Below, piece by piece: positions 8,401 to 20,991 of a stretch of 49,470 nucleotides of DNA. How positions within the stretch are numbered: the stretch's first letter is position 1; every line of letters starts with the position of its first letter. The position numbers were made by a program, and so were the translations under genes. Below the pieces are notes generated by a model, which was given only the letters and a program-made list of their open reading frames with translations, was not told where the DNA came from and did not search any database. Source of the stretch: Gemmatimonadota bacterium. GTDB lineage: Bacteria > Gemmatimonadota > Gemmatimonadetes > Longimicrobiales > Gaopeijiaceae. The stretch is from NCBI GenBank assembly GCA_013002885.1, contig JABDLS010000026.1, positions 1 to 49,470 of the forward strand, given 5' to 3'.

Positions 8401-11400
8401 AGCCTAGCTCGGAGCCCGTCTCGGCAGCCGTTCGGGCCAGGAAAGGCGAGCTTCCATCGAGGGTCACGACGTAGCGAAGGTGGCGCTCGGATGTGTCCAG
8501 ATTGCCGTCCCTGTCCAGATCCTCGGTATCCGGACGCCCGTTACCCGCGGTGCAGTTGGCCCTCGGATCTCCGATGAAGTACAGCCTCCCCGGAGCGGCC
8601 TGGCACGCTTCCCCCCACACGCCGAGGAGGTCACGGGTCGGATTCCAGATCTCGCCCAGGGCCGGGTCCGCCTCCTGATCGAGGCGGTCGAGTCCCCAAG
8701 CCCGTCCATCCTCCCGGGTACCCTGAACCGCACCGTTCTCGTCCACGAAGAACGCGTCCTCGCTCAACGCTCCCAGGTCGATGATGAGGGTGATGGCCTC
8801 GTCCCCGGTGGCGTAGAATTCGAGGAACTCGGTCTTCGTCAGGTCGAGTCCGTTCGTGGACAGGGGGGTCATGGTGGACCGCCAGCCCGGAGTTCCGAGG
8901 CCGGTGGGGCTGTTGCCCAGCGTCAGGAGCAAGCCTGGTTCACGGATGTCCGACCCTGAAAGACGGATCTGGTTGTCGATCTGGATTCTGGGGAAATATC
9001 CCTCGTGGACACCGACGCTGTCGCCGCTCAGCGATTGGATGATCCACTGGTGCTGCCACACCAGCGAGCTCGCGGTGCTGGCATCGACGACCGTTGGAAG
9101 CACCGCGTCGGCGCCATCGCGAAAGGCGGGGGCGCTCCCCAGAATCCAATCAGACGCCCGCAACCGGACGGAGAGCTCGGACGCGCCATCGAAGTCATCG
9201 ACGAAGCCCCTGCCCAGCGTATTGGGGTTCGGCAGGGAGAGGGCCACTTCACCGCTGGCGGAGAACGTAGACGCGCCCGCGAACTCGAGTCCCGGCACCG
9301 CCTCGAGGAAGCGGTCGAACCAGCCCACCGGCGTGTCGTAGCGGCTGCTGAGGCCACCCAGCAGCGCCGCCGCCGGCTCGGTGCCCAGGATGGGTCGCCG
9401 AACGACCGAGCGTTCAGACTGATAGAGGCCCAGGAAGTCGACACCGCCCCTGGTGCCGAGGTCGGCGTGGCTCCGGACCCCGAAGACCTGCGTAGGAGTG
9501 ATCTGGAAAAGGGACCGCTGCTCCCAGCTCGCCCGGACGGAAGCATCGGGGGTGGACGCGAAGAGGAGGTCCGGGTCGAGAAGGCTGACCTGCCCGACGT
9601 CGTAGTCGATCTCGTAGTCGACTCCTCGGGTCAGGAGCCTGTCACCGACGAAGATCCGTTCGCTCCCGTCGCGGATCCCGAACGCCCCCAGGGAGAACGA
9701 CGAAATGAGGCCTTCAGACTGAATCCGATAAGCCAGCGTCAATCGAAAACGCCCCCCGTTGTCGCGCTCGAAGGGATCCTCCTCGAAGTAGATCCTGGGG
9801 TTCGCATCGTCGCCCAGGATCTGTTGGGTGACCGTCTCGGTCAGCGAGAGGGACTCCACCGGGGGTGGCACGGCGAAAGGGCGCAGTGTCGGGAAGAAGA
9901 CAAAGGAGCCCTGCACCGGCGGCTGATCCTGAAAGAAGTCTTCTCCTGCCGAGAAGACGAACGCGTCGTCCAGGTCGTCGGTGGGCGCCTCCTCGTCGAG
10001 GCCGAAAAGGCGGAGGAAGGTGATGTCCTGCCCCGTCGGTCGTCGTTTGAAGGTGCGTCCCGCAGACAGCTCGCCGAGTGAAATGGAAAGGTCGATGGAT
10101 CCAGGGGCGACATCGCCCGAACCCGAGACCCTGTAGACCTGGTGCATCTCCAGATCCCACGTGGGGCGCCCGGGCTGGTGGTTCGCCCCCGACGCTTTGA
10201 GAAGGCGAAGCTCGGGCCGTTGCCCCCGATTATAGATGAGTTCCGGGTTGTAGTCGCCGATGGTGTCGCCCGACGCCGTGATGTACGTAACGGCAAGCAT
10301 CTCCTCCCGACTCAGCGGCTGTCGGAGCGCGATCCAGAGGCCACTGGGATGGACGTAGTAGTCGATGCCCTGCTGGAGGTAGCGGAACCAGCCCGATTCC
10401 CTGAGTTCCAGTCCGGTCGTGTCCGTGGCCACCGCGTCGGCCTGGATGAAGCCCTCGACCTGCTGGCGGAAGATGGGGTCGTCTTCGAAGCGATAGAGTT
10501 GGAGGGGCTCGGCACCCGGGGCGACGGTGAACGGCGCCGACGCCGCGTCCAGCTCGAGCGCGTCGATGTGGGGGTAACGATCGATCCTCGCGGGGTCGAC
10601 GAGGAAGAAGAACTGGCCACGCACGTAGTCTGCGTCGTCGAGGACGAGGGTGTCCTCCTGAACGAAGGCCCGTTGATCTCCAAGGCCGGTGAGCTGGAAC
10701 GTCCGGGAGTTCAGGTCACCACGCTGCTGCGCCCAGACGGTCTCGACGTCGAAGGCGCCCACCTGGCCAGCGGCCTGGAAGCCGAAGTTGCCTGCCGGGA
10801 TCCCGTCGGTGAGAAAGCGGGACTGGGGAAGGTCGAAGGTCACGTCCCCCACCTCCACCCGCTGGAGGACATCGTCTTCCGAGCCCTCGTAGAAGATGTT
10901 GATGCGGTTGGCCGCGTCGAACTCCCGCGACTGATCGAAGTCGACATCGACGCGGATCCGATCGAGGATGGTGCCATCGATCTGGACCCCGAACTGAACG
11001 TCGGGACTGAGTTGGGGAATGATGTTGGGATTGCAGCCCACACCGAAGTCCGCGTCACATGGCTCGAATCGTGTCCAGTCGCCACCCAGTTCCATCCGAC
11101 TTCTCACGTTCAAGGCCAGGTCGGCGTAGTCGGTTACGAACCGGTCGCCGTCGGCCGGGGGCCCCTGCCCACGCTCCACGGGGACCGGAGGGAGGAAGAG
11201 GTCGAGTTCCGACTGGCCGAACTCCGCAACACGGCGTCGAAGAACGAGTTCGTCGAGGGGTGGAACCCTGACGAGGGCGCCGGGCCCGGATTCGCTGCCG
11301 GCGACGAAGGTGCGCCGAGGCGATCCGGGCCGATACGATCCGTCCAGCGTCCCGAGAGTCGGAGAGCGGGGGCGGGCAAGGCCGTCACTCGTCACGCGGA

Positions 11401-11653
11401 TCCGGCGAAGTCCGAGGCGGACGTGGGCTTCCCCGGGGTCGGCCGTCGTGCCCGCTCGTACCGTCGATGGCTGAACCGACAGATCAGGACGAAGAATCGT
11501 ATCGGGCAGAAGCGCTGTCCTCGGGACTCTATCGCCCGCCGCCGGACCGACCCCTGCCAGGGCAGGTGCCAGCGCCGTCAGAAGCAAGGAGAGGAGCCGT
11601 GGAATCAAGACAGCGGTCTCTGGGGGGGACGTGGACGCCGATGGTCGCGGCAT
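5471..11653 (-). CDS. sprA: SprA-like giant outer-membrane/cell-surface protein
   Basis: This 2060-residue protein has an N-terminal signal-like segment (hydrophobic LLSLLLTALAPALAG) after a polar start. Near residues 200-290 it has the SprA-type pattern: a GTILDRIRVDVDFDQSREFD segment, then NIFYEGSEDDVLQRVEVGDV and a VETVWAQQRGD strand. The rest is rich in beta-strand and Tyr/Phe-Arg motifs, as expected for a very large outer-membrane barrel with extracellular inserts. In Bacteroidota SprA (about 2400 residues) is the translocation channel of the type IX secretion system and is needed for gliding. No other T9SS gene is visible here. Start: the ATG at 11653 is chosen, though no good ribosome-binding site precedes it and a TTG about 15 codons inside would begin right at the signal peptide. 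It is divergent from lptF. Confidence 0.85.
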   Translation of the reverse strand: MPRPSASTSPPETAVLIPRLLSLLLTALAPALAGVGPAAGDRVPRTALLPDTILRPDLSVQPSTVRAGTTADPGEAHVRLGLRRIRVTSDGLARPRSPTLGTLDGSYRPGSPRRTFVAGSESGPGALVRVPPLDELVLRRRVAEFGQSELDLFLPPVPVERGQGPPADGDRFVTDYADLALNVRSRMELGGDWTRFEPCDADFGVGCNPNIIPQLSPDVQFGVQIDGTILDRIRVDVDFDQSREFDAANRINIFYEGSEDDVLQRVEVGDVTFDLPQSRFLTDGIPAGNFGFQAAGQVGAFDVETVWAQQRGDLNSRTFQLTGLGDQRAFVQEDTLVLDDADYVRGQFFFLVDPARIDRYPHIDALELDAASAPFTVAPGAEPLQLYRFEDDPIFRQQVEGFIQADAVATDTTGLELRESGWFRYLQQGIDYYVHPSGLWIALRQPLSREEMLAVTYITASGDTIGDYNPELIYNRGQRPELRLLKASGANHQPGRPTWDLEMHQVYRVSGSGDVAPGSIDLSISLGELSAGRTFKRRPTGQDITFLRLFGLDEEAPTDDLDDAFVFSAGEDFFQDQPPVQGSFVFFPTLRPFAVPPPVESLSLTETVTQQILGDDANPRIYFEEDPFERDNGGRFRLTLAYRIQSEGLISSFSLGAFGIRDGSERIFVGDRLLTRGVDYEIDYDVGQVSLLDPDLLFASTPDASVRASWEQRSLFQITPTQVFGVRSHADLGTRGGVDFLGLYQSERSVVRRPILGTEPAAALLGGLSSRYDTPVGWFDRFLEAVPGLEFAGASTFSASGEVALSLPNPNTLGRGFVDDFDGASELSVRLRASDWILGSAPAFRDGADAVLPTVVDASTASSLVWQHQWIIQSLSGDSVGVHEGYFPRIQIDNQIRLSGSDIREPGLLLTLGNSPTGLGTPGWRSTMTPLSTNGLDLTKTEFLEFYATGDEAITLIIDLGALSEDAFFVDENGAVQGTREDGRAWGLDRLDQEADPALGEIWNPTRDLLGVWGEACQAAPGRLYFIGDPRANCTAGNGRPDTEDLDRDGNLDTSERHLRYVVTLDGSSPFLARTAAETGSELGFQLYRIPIRGGAGVEVGGVISEADLRAVRQLRVTAAGRSGQVQLARMRLVGSRWIKRNGEGVLEGIIGDTLSVGGRVEVASISRVTEGDAYQSPPGVLAELVDPTQALGGQGIEFNEKSLGVTFEDIPSEARAEVYYRFPQRPQDFLTYRQARLWVVARAGDFGPNTPNYFYFKVGSDPDNFYLYRTPLPAPPGGGVTQADWLPEVVVDFDVWLDLRRQAEEQLSFAPRAPGDPPVQVWSADSTYAVVLADRGRAPNLASVRELSLGVWNETLAPASGEVWIDELRLAEPVREAGVASAVNVELDGAGVITTRLSMTNRGAFFRQLRDDPTYQDDQTLSLYSRLAADRWLPTEWGLDMPVTFEMSRASQDPVLLSDSDVRADRIARLRDTKASRRRVGMSLRKRTETANPVLGFLVDGLDLRASYSTADGSTVTTESDSKTFDAGVGWYREPEPREVGLVPDFAKSAVRTILPGFLEDKVAEAELRLTPERVSFGTSYFQQDARIFRFERIIEDVDTENVAATLAPREFVETAADIRLRPLPPLTADLAVLTVRDLLPPEESATGDQVQALIAAERAKVAGVDLGWETNRLLRTALGFRPSLFDWLRSDFDWSTSYRSERNTNFVERPPRGADTTLVLARNARGQRDWGVALALSPAGVARAWFGEPVEGEDPDIAQLRSVMSAVQPLSATYRDGITSRFNRDPIDPRLEYQFGFGGVDRYRFIGQDTAASLTDRSSWRLGSGLTLPGGAGVRVAYQISDATTLDTRSAQDIAQRTWPEVQATLPTLRPPSFTGIQAVNLSAGIVRTTREIEFGGRALQRRFDSDTRVPLDLSIQWLRTLVTSYRGSFRSGRGEDPTGSTRREQQSHRISVSSQLLPASALARRLDRPIRLSFIGAYTSEVDCRITAQGDECVDFIDQVTRTASLSADTSAGGFEFGIQISFDDRKSFVGQQTGSTQFQVGLFGQLDFAAGSLPIR

Positions 11654-11740
11654 CCCGGACGAACAGTTGGAGGTGAAGGGGTGTAGGGAGTGCCCGACAG
11701 CAGACGACGCCTACCCGACGAAGAGACGAGCGACGCAGCG

Positions 11741-13177
11741 ATGCGAAAAGGAGTGCTAGCCAGATACGTCATCCGGTCCCATCTGGGTCCCTTTCTCTTT
11801 TCGTTGTCGGCCATCACCGGCCTCATCTTCGTCAACGCCATTGCCCAGCGCGTCGATTCCCTGGTGGGGAAAGGACTTCCCTGGTCGGTCATCGTCGAGT
11901 TCCTCTTCCTTTCCGTACCCCATACCATCGCGCTCTCGCTGCCGATGTCGGTCCTCGTCGCGGTTCTCTACGCCTTCAGCACCATGGCCTCGTCGAATGA
12001 AATCACGGCCATGTCCGCGGGGGGTGTCCGGCCGGCACGGATCATGGCCCCGGTGTTCGGCCTCGGCGTCATCGCCATGCTCGTCATGCTCTTCTTCAAC
12101 GACACGGTGCTGCCGGAGTCGAACCACGCGCTAAAGAACCTCCTGCTCGACATCGGTCGCAAGACTCCGACGCTCGAGCTTCGGGAGCAGGTGGTGAACG
12201 AGATCAGCACCGGCACGGGCATCCAGCGGTACTTCCTGACCGCCGACCGCATCGACCACGAGTCGAACCGGCTGGAGAACGTGACCATCTTCGACGCCAA
12301 CAACCCCGAGAGGCAGCGCACGACGTACGCCGCTTCGGGAGAGATGGCGTTCAACGACAACCGTACCGACCTGTACCTTACGTTGCGTGATGGGGTCGTC
12401 CATGAGGTGCAGACCACACGCGAGGGAGGCTTCCAGCGCCTCTACTTCAACGAACAGATCGTGCCTCTCCGTGACATCGGCAACGAGTTGGAGCGCCGCC
12501 TCGGCGGTTCGGATCGTTCGGACCGCGAGATGGGCTTCACGCTTCTCGCCGAGAACGCCCGGGACCGGGAAACACGCCTCGACTCCCTCGTCGCCGACAA
12601 TCAGGCCCGGTCCATGGAGGCCGTCCGGGTGGCCCTCAACCGACCGCTGGAGTCGGACACGGCGTGGACCGACCCGGGCAGTCGTCGAGACATCACCGGC
12701 TTCAGCGAGGCGCCCTACATCACCCAGGATGGCCTCACACAACAGATCGTCGCCGGCTCCCGGGCTCGGGCCGCACGCGGGGCCGCTCTGGCCCAGTCCA
12801 TGAACCGCTTCAAGGTCGAGATCCACAAGAAGTGGGCCATCGCGGTGGCGTGTCTGGTCTTCGTCCTCATTGGTCCGCCCCTGGCCCTCCGATTCCCCAC
12901 GGCGGGCGTCGGATTCGTGGTCTCGGCATCCGCGATCATCTTCTTCATCTACTGGGCCGGGCTCCTCGGCGGCGAGACCCTCGCCGACCGTCGTGTCGCC
13001 GACCCCGCCGTCACCATGTGGTTGACCAACGCCATCTTCCTCGTCATCGGCATCGTCCTCCTCGCCCGCATGGGGCATTCGTCGGGGACTTCGCGAGGCG
13101 GCGGTGGCTTCGCCGATCTCGTCAGGACCTTCTTCGGGCGCGGAAGACGTCGGGACGCGCGGACGGTCCAGCCGTGA
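11741..13177 (+). CDS. lptF: LptF/LptG family permease (LptF position)
   Basis: Inner-membrane permease subunit of the LptB2FG transporter that extracts lipopolysaccharide and passes it to LptC. It has an N-terminal trio of membrane segments starting LARYVIRSHLGPFLFSL, a long periplasmic beta-jellyroll (about residues 120-340), and a C-terminal trio (IAVACLVFVLIGPPLAL onward). The MSAGGVRPARI coupling-loop motif is typical of the family. I start at the ATG at 11741, which matches the family N-terminus and gives 478 residues. A GTG at 11690 has a better ribosome-binding sequence (AAGGGG, eight bases away) and would add 17 polar residues, so the start is uncertain. It overlaps lptG by four bases. 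Confidence 0.92.
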   Translation: MRKGVLARYVIRSHLGPFLFSLSAITGLIFVNAIAQRVDSLVGKGLPWSVIVEFLFLSVPHTIALSLPMSVLVAVLYAFSTMASSNEITAMSAGGVRPARIMAPVFGLGVIAMLVMLFFNDTVLPESNHALKNLLLDIGRKTPTLELREQVVNEISTGTGIQRYFLTADRIDHESNRLENVTIFDANNPERQRTTYAASGEMAFNDNRTDLYLTLRDGVVHEVQTTREGGFQRLYFNEQIVPLRDIGNELERRLGGSDRSDREMGFTLLAENARDRETRLDSLVADNQARSMEAVRVALNRPLESDTAWTDPGSRRDITGFSEAPYITQDGLTQQIVAGSRARAARGAALAQSMNRFKVEIHKKWAIAVACLVFVLIGPPLALRFPTAGVGFVVSASAIIFFIYWAGLLGGETLADRRVADPAVTMWLTNAIFLVIGIVLLARMGHSSGTSRGGGGFADLVRTFFGRGRRRDARTVQP

Positions 13178-14241
13178 GAATCCTCGACCGGCTGGTCCTG
13201 GGCACCTTCTTCAAGCTCTTCTGTCTCGTCCTCCTCGCCTCTCCGCCGCTCTTCGTCATCGGCGACATCGCCGAAAACCTGGACGACTACATCGACCGAG
13301 GGCTCACCGGATTCGAGGTAGCCCAGTCCTACCTCTACCAGCTTCCCCTCTTCATCCAGTGGTCGTTCCCGATCGCGGCCCTTCTGGCGACGGTCTTCAC
13401 CATCCACACGATGACCGCGCACCGGGAGATCGTGGCCGCCAAAGCGGGAGGGATTTCTTTTCATAGGATCATCCTGCCCATCGTCGGCGCCGGTGTCCTC
13501 CTCACGGGCGTGGCCCTGGCCCTCTCCGAGGTCGTGCCTCGATCGAACCGGATCTCGGCTCAGATCCTGCGTTCGGAGACGCCCGGTCGCACCTGGCGTT
13601 CCGACTTCGTCTACCGGTCCGAGGAGGGCCTCACCTGGCAGGTGGACCGACTCACAGCGGCAGACGGACGGATGACGGGGATCATCCTGGAGCGGCCCCC
13701 CGGAGACGCGGAGCCGGGACTCCACGTGAGCGCTCAGGGCGCCCGCTATCTGGAAGAGACCGGCTGGCAGCTTACGTCTGGGCACCTCCGTACGCTCAGA
13801 GCCGACAGCACGGAGCTGGCCCTTCAGTTCAACCGTCTTGTGCTGCCCGAGATCGACGAGAGGCCCGAAGAACTCCTCGAGGTCCCTCCGGAGCCAGAGG
13901 AGATGACGTACGGTGAGATCGACCACCTGGCCGACATCATCCAGAGGACGGGAGGCGACGCCAGGGAGCTCCTGGTCAAGCGGGAGCAGAAGATCTCGAT
14001 CCCCGTGACGACCCTGGTCATCATCCTCTTCGGTGCACCGTTGGCGACGAGCAGCAAGCGAGGGGGCGCGGCCTACGGCATCGGGCTCTCCCTGGCCACC
14101 GTCATTCTCTTCATGATGATGCTGCGGGTGTCGGGAGCTTTGGGTGAGGCCGGAGCGCTGAGCCCGCTCGTCGCTGCCTGGCTTCCCAACGCAGTGTTCG
14201 GCGTCGCCGCCGCCTTCTTCCTGGCGCGGGTCAGGACCTGA
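13174..14241 (+). CDS. lptG: LptF/LptG family permease (LptG position)
   Basis: Second permease of the lipopolysaccharide export ABC transporter. The GTG start at 13174 overlaps the lptF stop (GTGA), indicating translational coupling. The 355-residue product begins MRILDRLVLGTFFKLF, as LptG proteins do. Three N-terminal membrane segments contain the ...FPIAALLATVFTIHTMTAHREIVAAKAGGIS coupling region. A periplasmic domain (about residues 115-255) and three C-terminal segments ending FFLARVRT follow. Its stop overlaps the convergent dapF-family stop by 11 bases. LptB, LptA and LptC are not in the window. Confidence 0.92.
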   Translation: MRILDRLVLGTFFKLFCLVLLASPPLFVIGDIAENLDDYIDRGLTGFEVAQSYLYQLPLFIQWSFPIAALLATVFTIHTMTAHREIVAAKAGGISFHRIILPIVGAGVLLTGVALALSEVVPRSNRISAQILRSETPGRTWRSDFVYRSEEGLTWQVDRLTAADGRMTGIILERPPGDAEPGLHVSAQGARYLEETGWQLTSGHLRTLRADSTELALQFNRLVLPEIDERPEELLEVPPEPEEMTYGEIDHLADIIQRTGGDARELLVKREQKISIPVTTLVIILFGAPLATSSKRGGAAYGIGLSLATVILFMMMLRVSGALGEAGALSPLVAAWLPNAVFGVAAAFFLARVRT

Positions 14242-15130
14242 GTCCGGGATCGTCGGACAGCACCGTGGCGCAGCTTATGCGCCCGCTCATGACTTCCTCG
14301 ACGGGGCCGCGCAAGACCACGTCGAGCTCCGACGACACGTGTACGTTCAGCACACCGCCGGGCATGCGGACCGCCACATCTCCCACGGCCAGCGCCCCGG
14401 AGGCAACCATGGCCACGGCCACGGCACATGCCGAGGTGCCCGATGCAGACGTACGTCCCACCCCCCGCTCCCAGATGAGCGCCCGGCATTTGCCTTCACC
14501 ATCCGCGATGGCGAGCTGGACGTTCGTGCCATTCTCGATGGCCGGATGTTCCGCGACGAAGGGGCCGATCTCGGCCAGGCGGACCTCGGACAGGTCCGAC
14601 TCGTCTTCGCACAGCACCACCACGTGTGGGTTCCCCACGCTGACCGGCGCCACTCGTAGCCCTTCCCCGGAGGGACCCGGCAGGCAGCCGACCGCATCGA
14701 GGGCACCGGGGTCGAGAGAAACCGCACTCGGGCCCATCGATGCCCGCCCCATGTCGACGGAGACGTCGTAGGTCCCACGGACCCGTCCGTGCCCCACCAT
14801 GCGAATCCGGGCCCCTCCCACCTCCACATCCATCTCGCGGACATCGGCGTCAGCGCGCATGAGATAGGAGGCGAGAACCCTCAGTCCGTTTCCGCTCCGT
14901 TCGAACTCCCCGCCGTCGGGGTTGAACATGCGAAGGCGGACCCGGTCTCCCGCGAGCAACACGACGATGCCGTCGGACCCTGCACCCATGGTCCGGTGGC
15001 ATACCCTCCGGACGTTTTCCGGGTTGGCCAGCCAATCGTCGCCTTCCTCGAAGACCAGATAGTCGTTGCCGAGACCGTGGGCCTTGTAGAAGGACGCTGA
15101 GAGTCGGGGACGTGGAGGCCAGTGTGACAT
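14231..15130 (-). CDS. dapF: DapF-family epimerase-like protein with Ser/Ser in place of the catalytic cysteines
   Basis: A 299-residue protein with the full DapF layout: N-terminal FYKAHGLGND, substrate-loop FNPDGGEFE, VGNPHVVV, HPAIENGTNVQLA and WERGVGRT. DapF interconverts LL- and meso-diaminopimelate, the lysine and peptidoglycan precursor, using two cysteines as acid/base. Here the first site, normally in a CGNG context, reads SGNG with Ser79 (codon 14894-14896). The second, normally ACGTG, reads ASGTS with Ser230 (codon 14441-14443). I checked both codons on the minus strand. The substrate-binding Asn, Glu and Arg motifs are kept. The protein may be a serine-type subfamily with another substrate or a weakly active epimerase. 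The ATG at 15130 is used rather than a TTG nine bases upstream. Confidence 0.85.
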   Translation of the reverse strand: MSHWPPRPRLSASFYKAHGLGNDYLVFEEGDDWLANPENVRRVCHRTMGAGSDGIVVLLAGDRVRLRMFNPDGGEFERSGNGLRVLASYLMRADADVREMDVEVGGARIRMVGHGRVRGTYDVSVDMGRASMGPSAVSLDPGALDAVGCLPGPSGEGLRVAPVSVGNPHVVVLCEDESDLSEVRLAEIGPFVAEHPAIENGTNVQLAIADGEGKCRALIWERGVGRTSASGTSACAVAVAMVASGALAVGDVAVRMPGGVLNVHVSSELDVVLRGPVEEVMSGRISCATVLSDDPGLRS

Positions 15131-15318
15131 GGTGGTCAATTTCGTACTGGAAGGCCCGGCGCGTAAGCGCTACCTTGCTACGTACAATCTGCTAGGGGCG
15201 ATTTGAGGCGTATTGCGGCCCGCAAAGCCCGTCGGAAACGGCGAGCCAGCGAACGAGCTAAAAAGCCGAGGCCCCATCGCGCACCGTCGCGAGGGGCTTC
15301 GTAATGGGAGGACCATCC
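15131..15318 (+). other. Intergenic/leader region between dapF-family gene and metH
   Basis: This divergent region of 188 bases carries the promoter and 5' leader of metH. TACAAT at 15183-15188 resembles a -10 box, but no clear -35 box sits at the right distance. Downstream are at least two stem-loops: ttgcg/cgcaa around a three-base loop at 15213-15225, and a stronger one at 15271-15297. I looked for SAM, SAH and cobalamin riboswitch signatures and found none. Confidence 0.45.
15271..15297 (+). promoter_or_regulatory. Strong stem-loop just upstream of the metH ribosome-binding site
   Basis: GCCCC (15271-15275), a bulged A, and TCGCG (15277-15281) pair with CGCGA (15288-15292) and GGGGC (15293-15297) around a six-base loop. 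This gives ten base pairs with one bulge. It ends eight bases before the GGGAGGA ribosome-binding site of metH, so it could influence translation or premature termination. No poly-U tract follows. A regulatory role is inferred from position only. Confidence 0.4.
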
Positions 15319-19118
<3,800 letters not shown>

Positions 19119-19122
<4 letters not shown>

Positions 19123-20978
19123 GCGACCTCGTCGCCGGCATGCTCGACGACGGTCGGGTTCATGTCTTCGACGGCGCCATGGGCACGCTTCTCTACAGTC
19201 GTGGCGTCTTCGTGAACGTCTGCTACGACGAGCTCAATCTGAGCCGGCCCGAGCTCGTGGAGGCGATCCACCAGGAGTACGCGGCCGCGGGTGCCGAGAT
19301 CCTCGAAACCAACACCTTCGGCGCGAACCCGGTGAAGCTCTCGTCGTACGGCCTGGAAGGCCGGACGGAGGAGCTCAACGAGGTCGCCGCGCGGCTGGCG
19401 CGGAAGGCCGCGGGGGGAGATATCGCCGTCGCGGGCGCCATCGGCCCTCTGGGCATCCGCATCGAACCCTGGGGCCCCACATCGCTGGATGAGGCAACGG
19501 ACCACTTCCGCCGGCAGATCCGTGGACTCCTCGAGGGAGGCGTCGATGCCCTCGTCCTGGAGACGTTTTCCGACCTGTCGGAGATCGGCTGCGCCGTACG
19601 TGCCGCCCGGGCCGAGTCCGACGTCCCTGTCATCGCCCAGATGACGGTGGGTCAGGACGGTCGAAGCCAGTACGGCACATCGGCATCGCAGATTGCCCAG
19701 GGGTTGGCAGAAAGCGGCGCCGACATCATCGGTCTCAACTGTGCCGTCGGACCGGCAGTCATGCTGGATGCAATCGAAGAGATGGGCGACGTCACCGACG
19801 TCCCCCTCTCGGCGCAGCCCAACGCGGGCCTGCCCCGTACGGTGCGTGACCGGAAGATCTACCTGGCGAGCCCGGAGTACATGGCTCAGTACGCCCGGAG
19901 AATGATCGACGTCGGCGTGCGCTTCGTCGGCGGATGCTGCGGCACCACGCCCGACCACACCAAGAAGATGCGTGACGCCGTGGCCGCCCTGCAGCCCAAG
20001 CATACGTCGGTGGCCGTGCCGAGGGCGTCTTTCGAAGACCCGGCGTTGACCGAGCCGGTGCCTCTCGACGCCCGATCGGCATGGGGACGGAAGCTCTCGC
20101 GGGGCGAGCCAGTGGCCTCGGTGGAGATCGTACCACCCCACAATTGGAACGCTCTCGAGGTCACCGAACCGGCTCGGAAACTCAAGGTGGCCGGAGTGGA
20201 TGTCGTGGCCATCGTGGAGAGTCCACGGTCGCGAAGCCGCATGAGCGCCCTGTCGGCTGCACTCATCATTGAACGTGAGGTCGGGATCGAGTCGCTCGTC
20301 CACTACACGTGCCGCGACAAGAACATGCTCAGCATGATCTCCGATCTCCTCGGGGCGGCCGCATCGGGCCTGCGCAACGTCCTGGTCGTGTCCGGCGACC
20401 CGCCGACGATGGGCCCGTACCCCGACGCCACCGCGGTCTTCGACATCGACTCCATCGGCTTGACCAACGTCGTCCAGGGACTCAACCGGGGGGTCGATCC
20501 AGGCGGCAACTCCATCGGTGCCCCCACCGAGTTCGTCCAGGGTGTGGCACTGAATCAGGGCGCCGTCGACGAGGAGCGAGAGCTCTCGCGCTTCGGGTAC
20601 AAGGTGGAAGCGGGTGCCGACTTCGTCGTCACCCAGCCCGTTTTCGAGCCTGACGCCCTCGAGGCCTTCCTGGACCGGGCCGGTCCGGTGGACATCCCCA
20701 TCGTCGCCGGTATCTGGCCTTTCGTGAGCCTGCGCGATGCCGAGTTCCTCGCCAATGAGATGCCCGGTGTCGACGTGCCCGTCCGGATCGTGGACCGAAT
20801 GCGGAAGGCCCAGAAGTCGGGAAGCGAAGCAGCCACGGAAGAAGGTGTGGCCATAGCCCTGGAGATGATCGAGGCCGTTCGCCCGGTGGTTCAGGGCTTC
20901 CACCTCACGGCCCCACACCGAAAGGTCCATGTGGCGCTCCGAGTGCTGAGGGAGAGCGGGCTACGAGCCACGGCCTGA
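19119..20978 (+). CDS. Bifunctional homocysteine S-methyltransferase / 5,10-methylenetetrahydrofolate reductase
   Basis: A 619-residue fusion of the YitJ type. The N-terminal half (about residues 1-295) is a homocysteine methyltransferase barrel with zinc cysteines in GLNCAVGP and [10 protein letters not shown]. The C-terminal half (about 325-615) is a flavin-type MTHFR barrel, with [55 protein letters not shown] and [10 protein letters not shown]. It would make 5-methyltetrahydrofolate for MetH and could methylate homocysteine itself. ATGA overlap with metH indicates coupled expression, so methyl-donor production and use come from one transcript. It is convergent with a separate MTHFR-like gene. 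Confidence 0.95.
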
Positions 20979-20991
20979 GGCCTGAGGGCCG

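Noticed and set aside
5471..11653. Complete type IX secretion locus
   Set aside because: Only the SprA-like gene is present; no GldK-N, PorV or other T9SS component is visible in the window.
10142..11686. Long open frame on the plus strand opposite sprA (514 codons)
   Set aside because: Antisense shadow of a high-GC gene. The translation is rich in Arg, Gly, His and Asp with no domain, and the opposite strand encodes recognisable SprA sequence.
15140..15318. Known SAM, SAH or cobalamin riboswitch before metH
   Set aside because: None of the conserved core sequences of these classes could be found by eye; only generic stem-loops are present.
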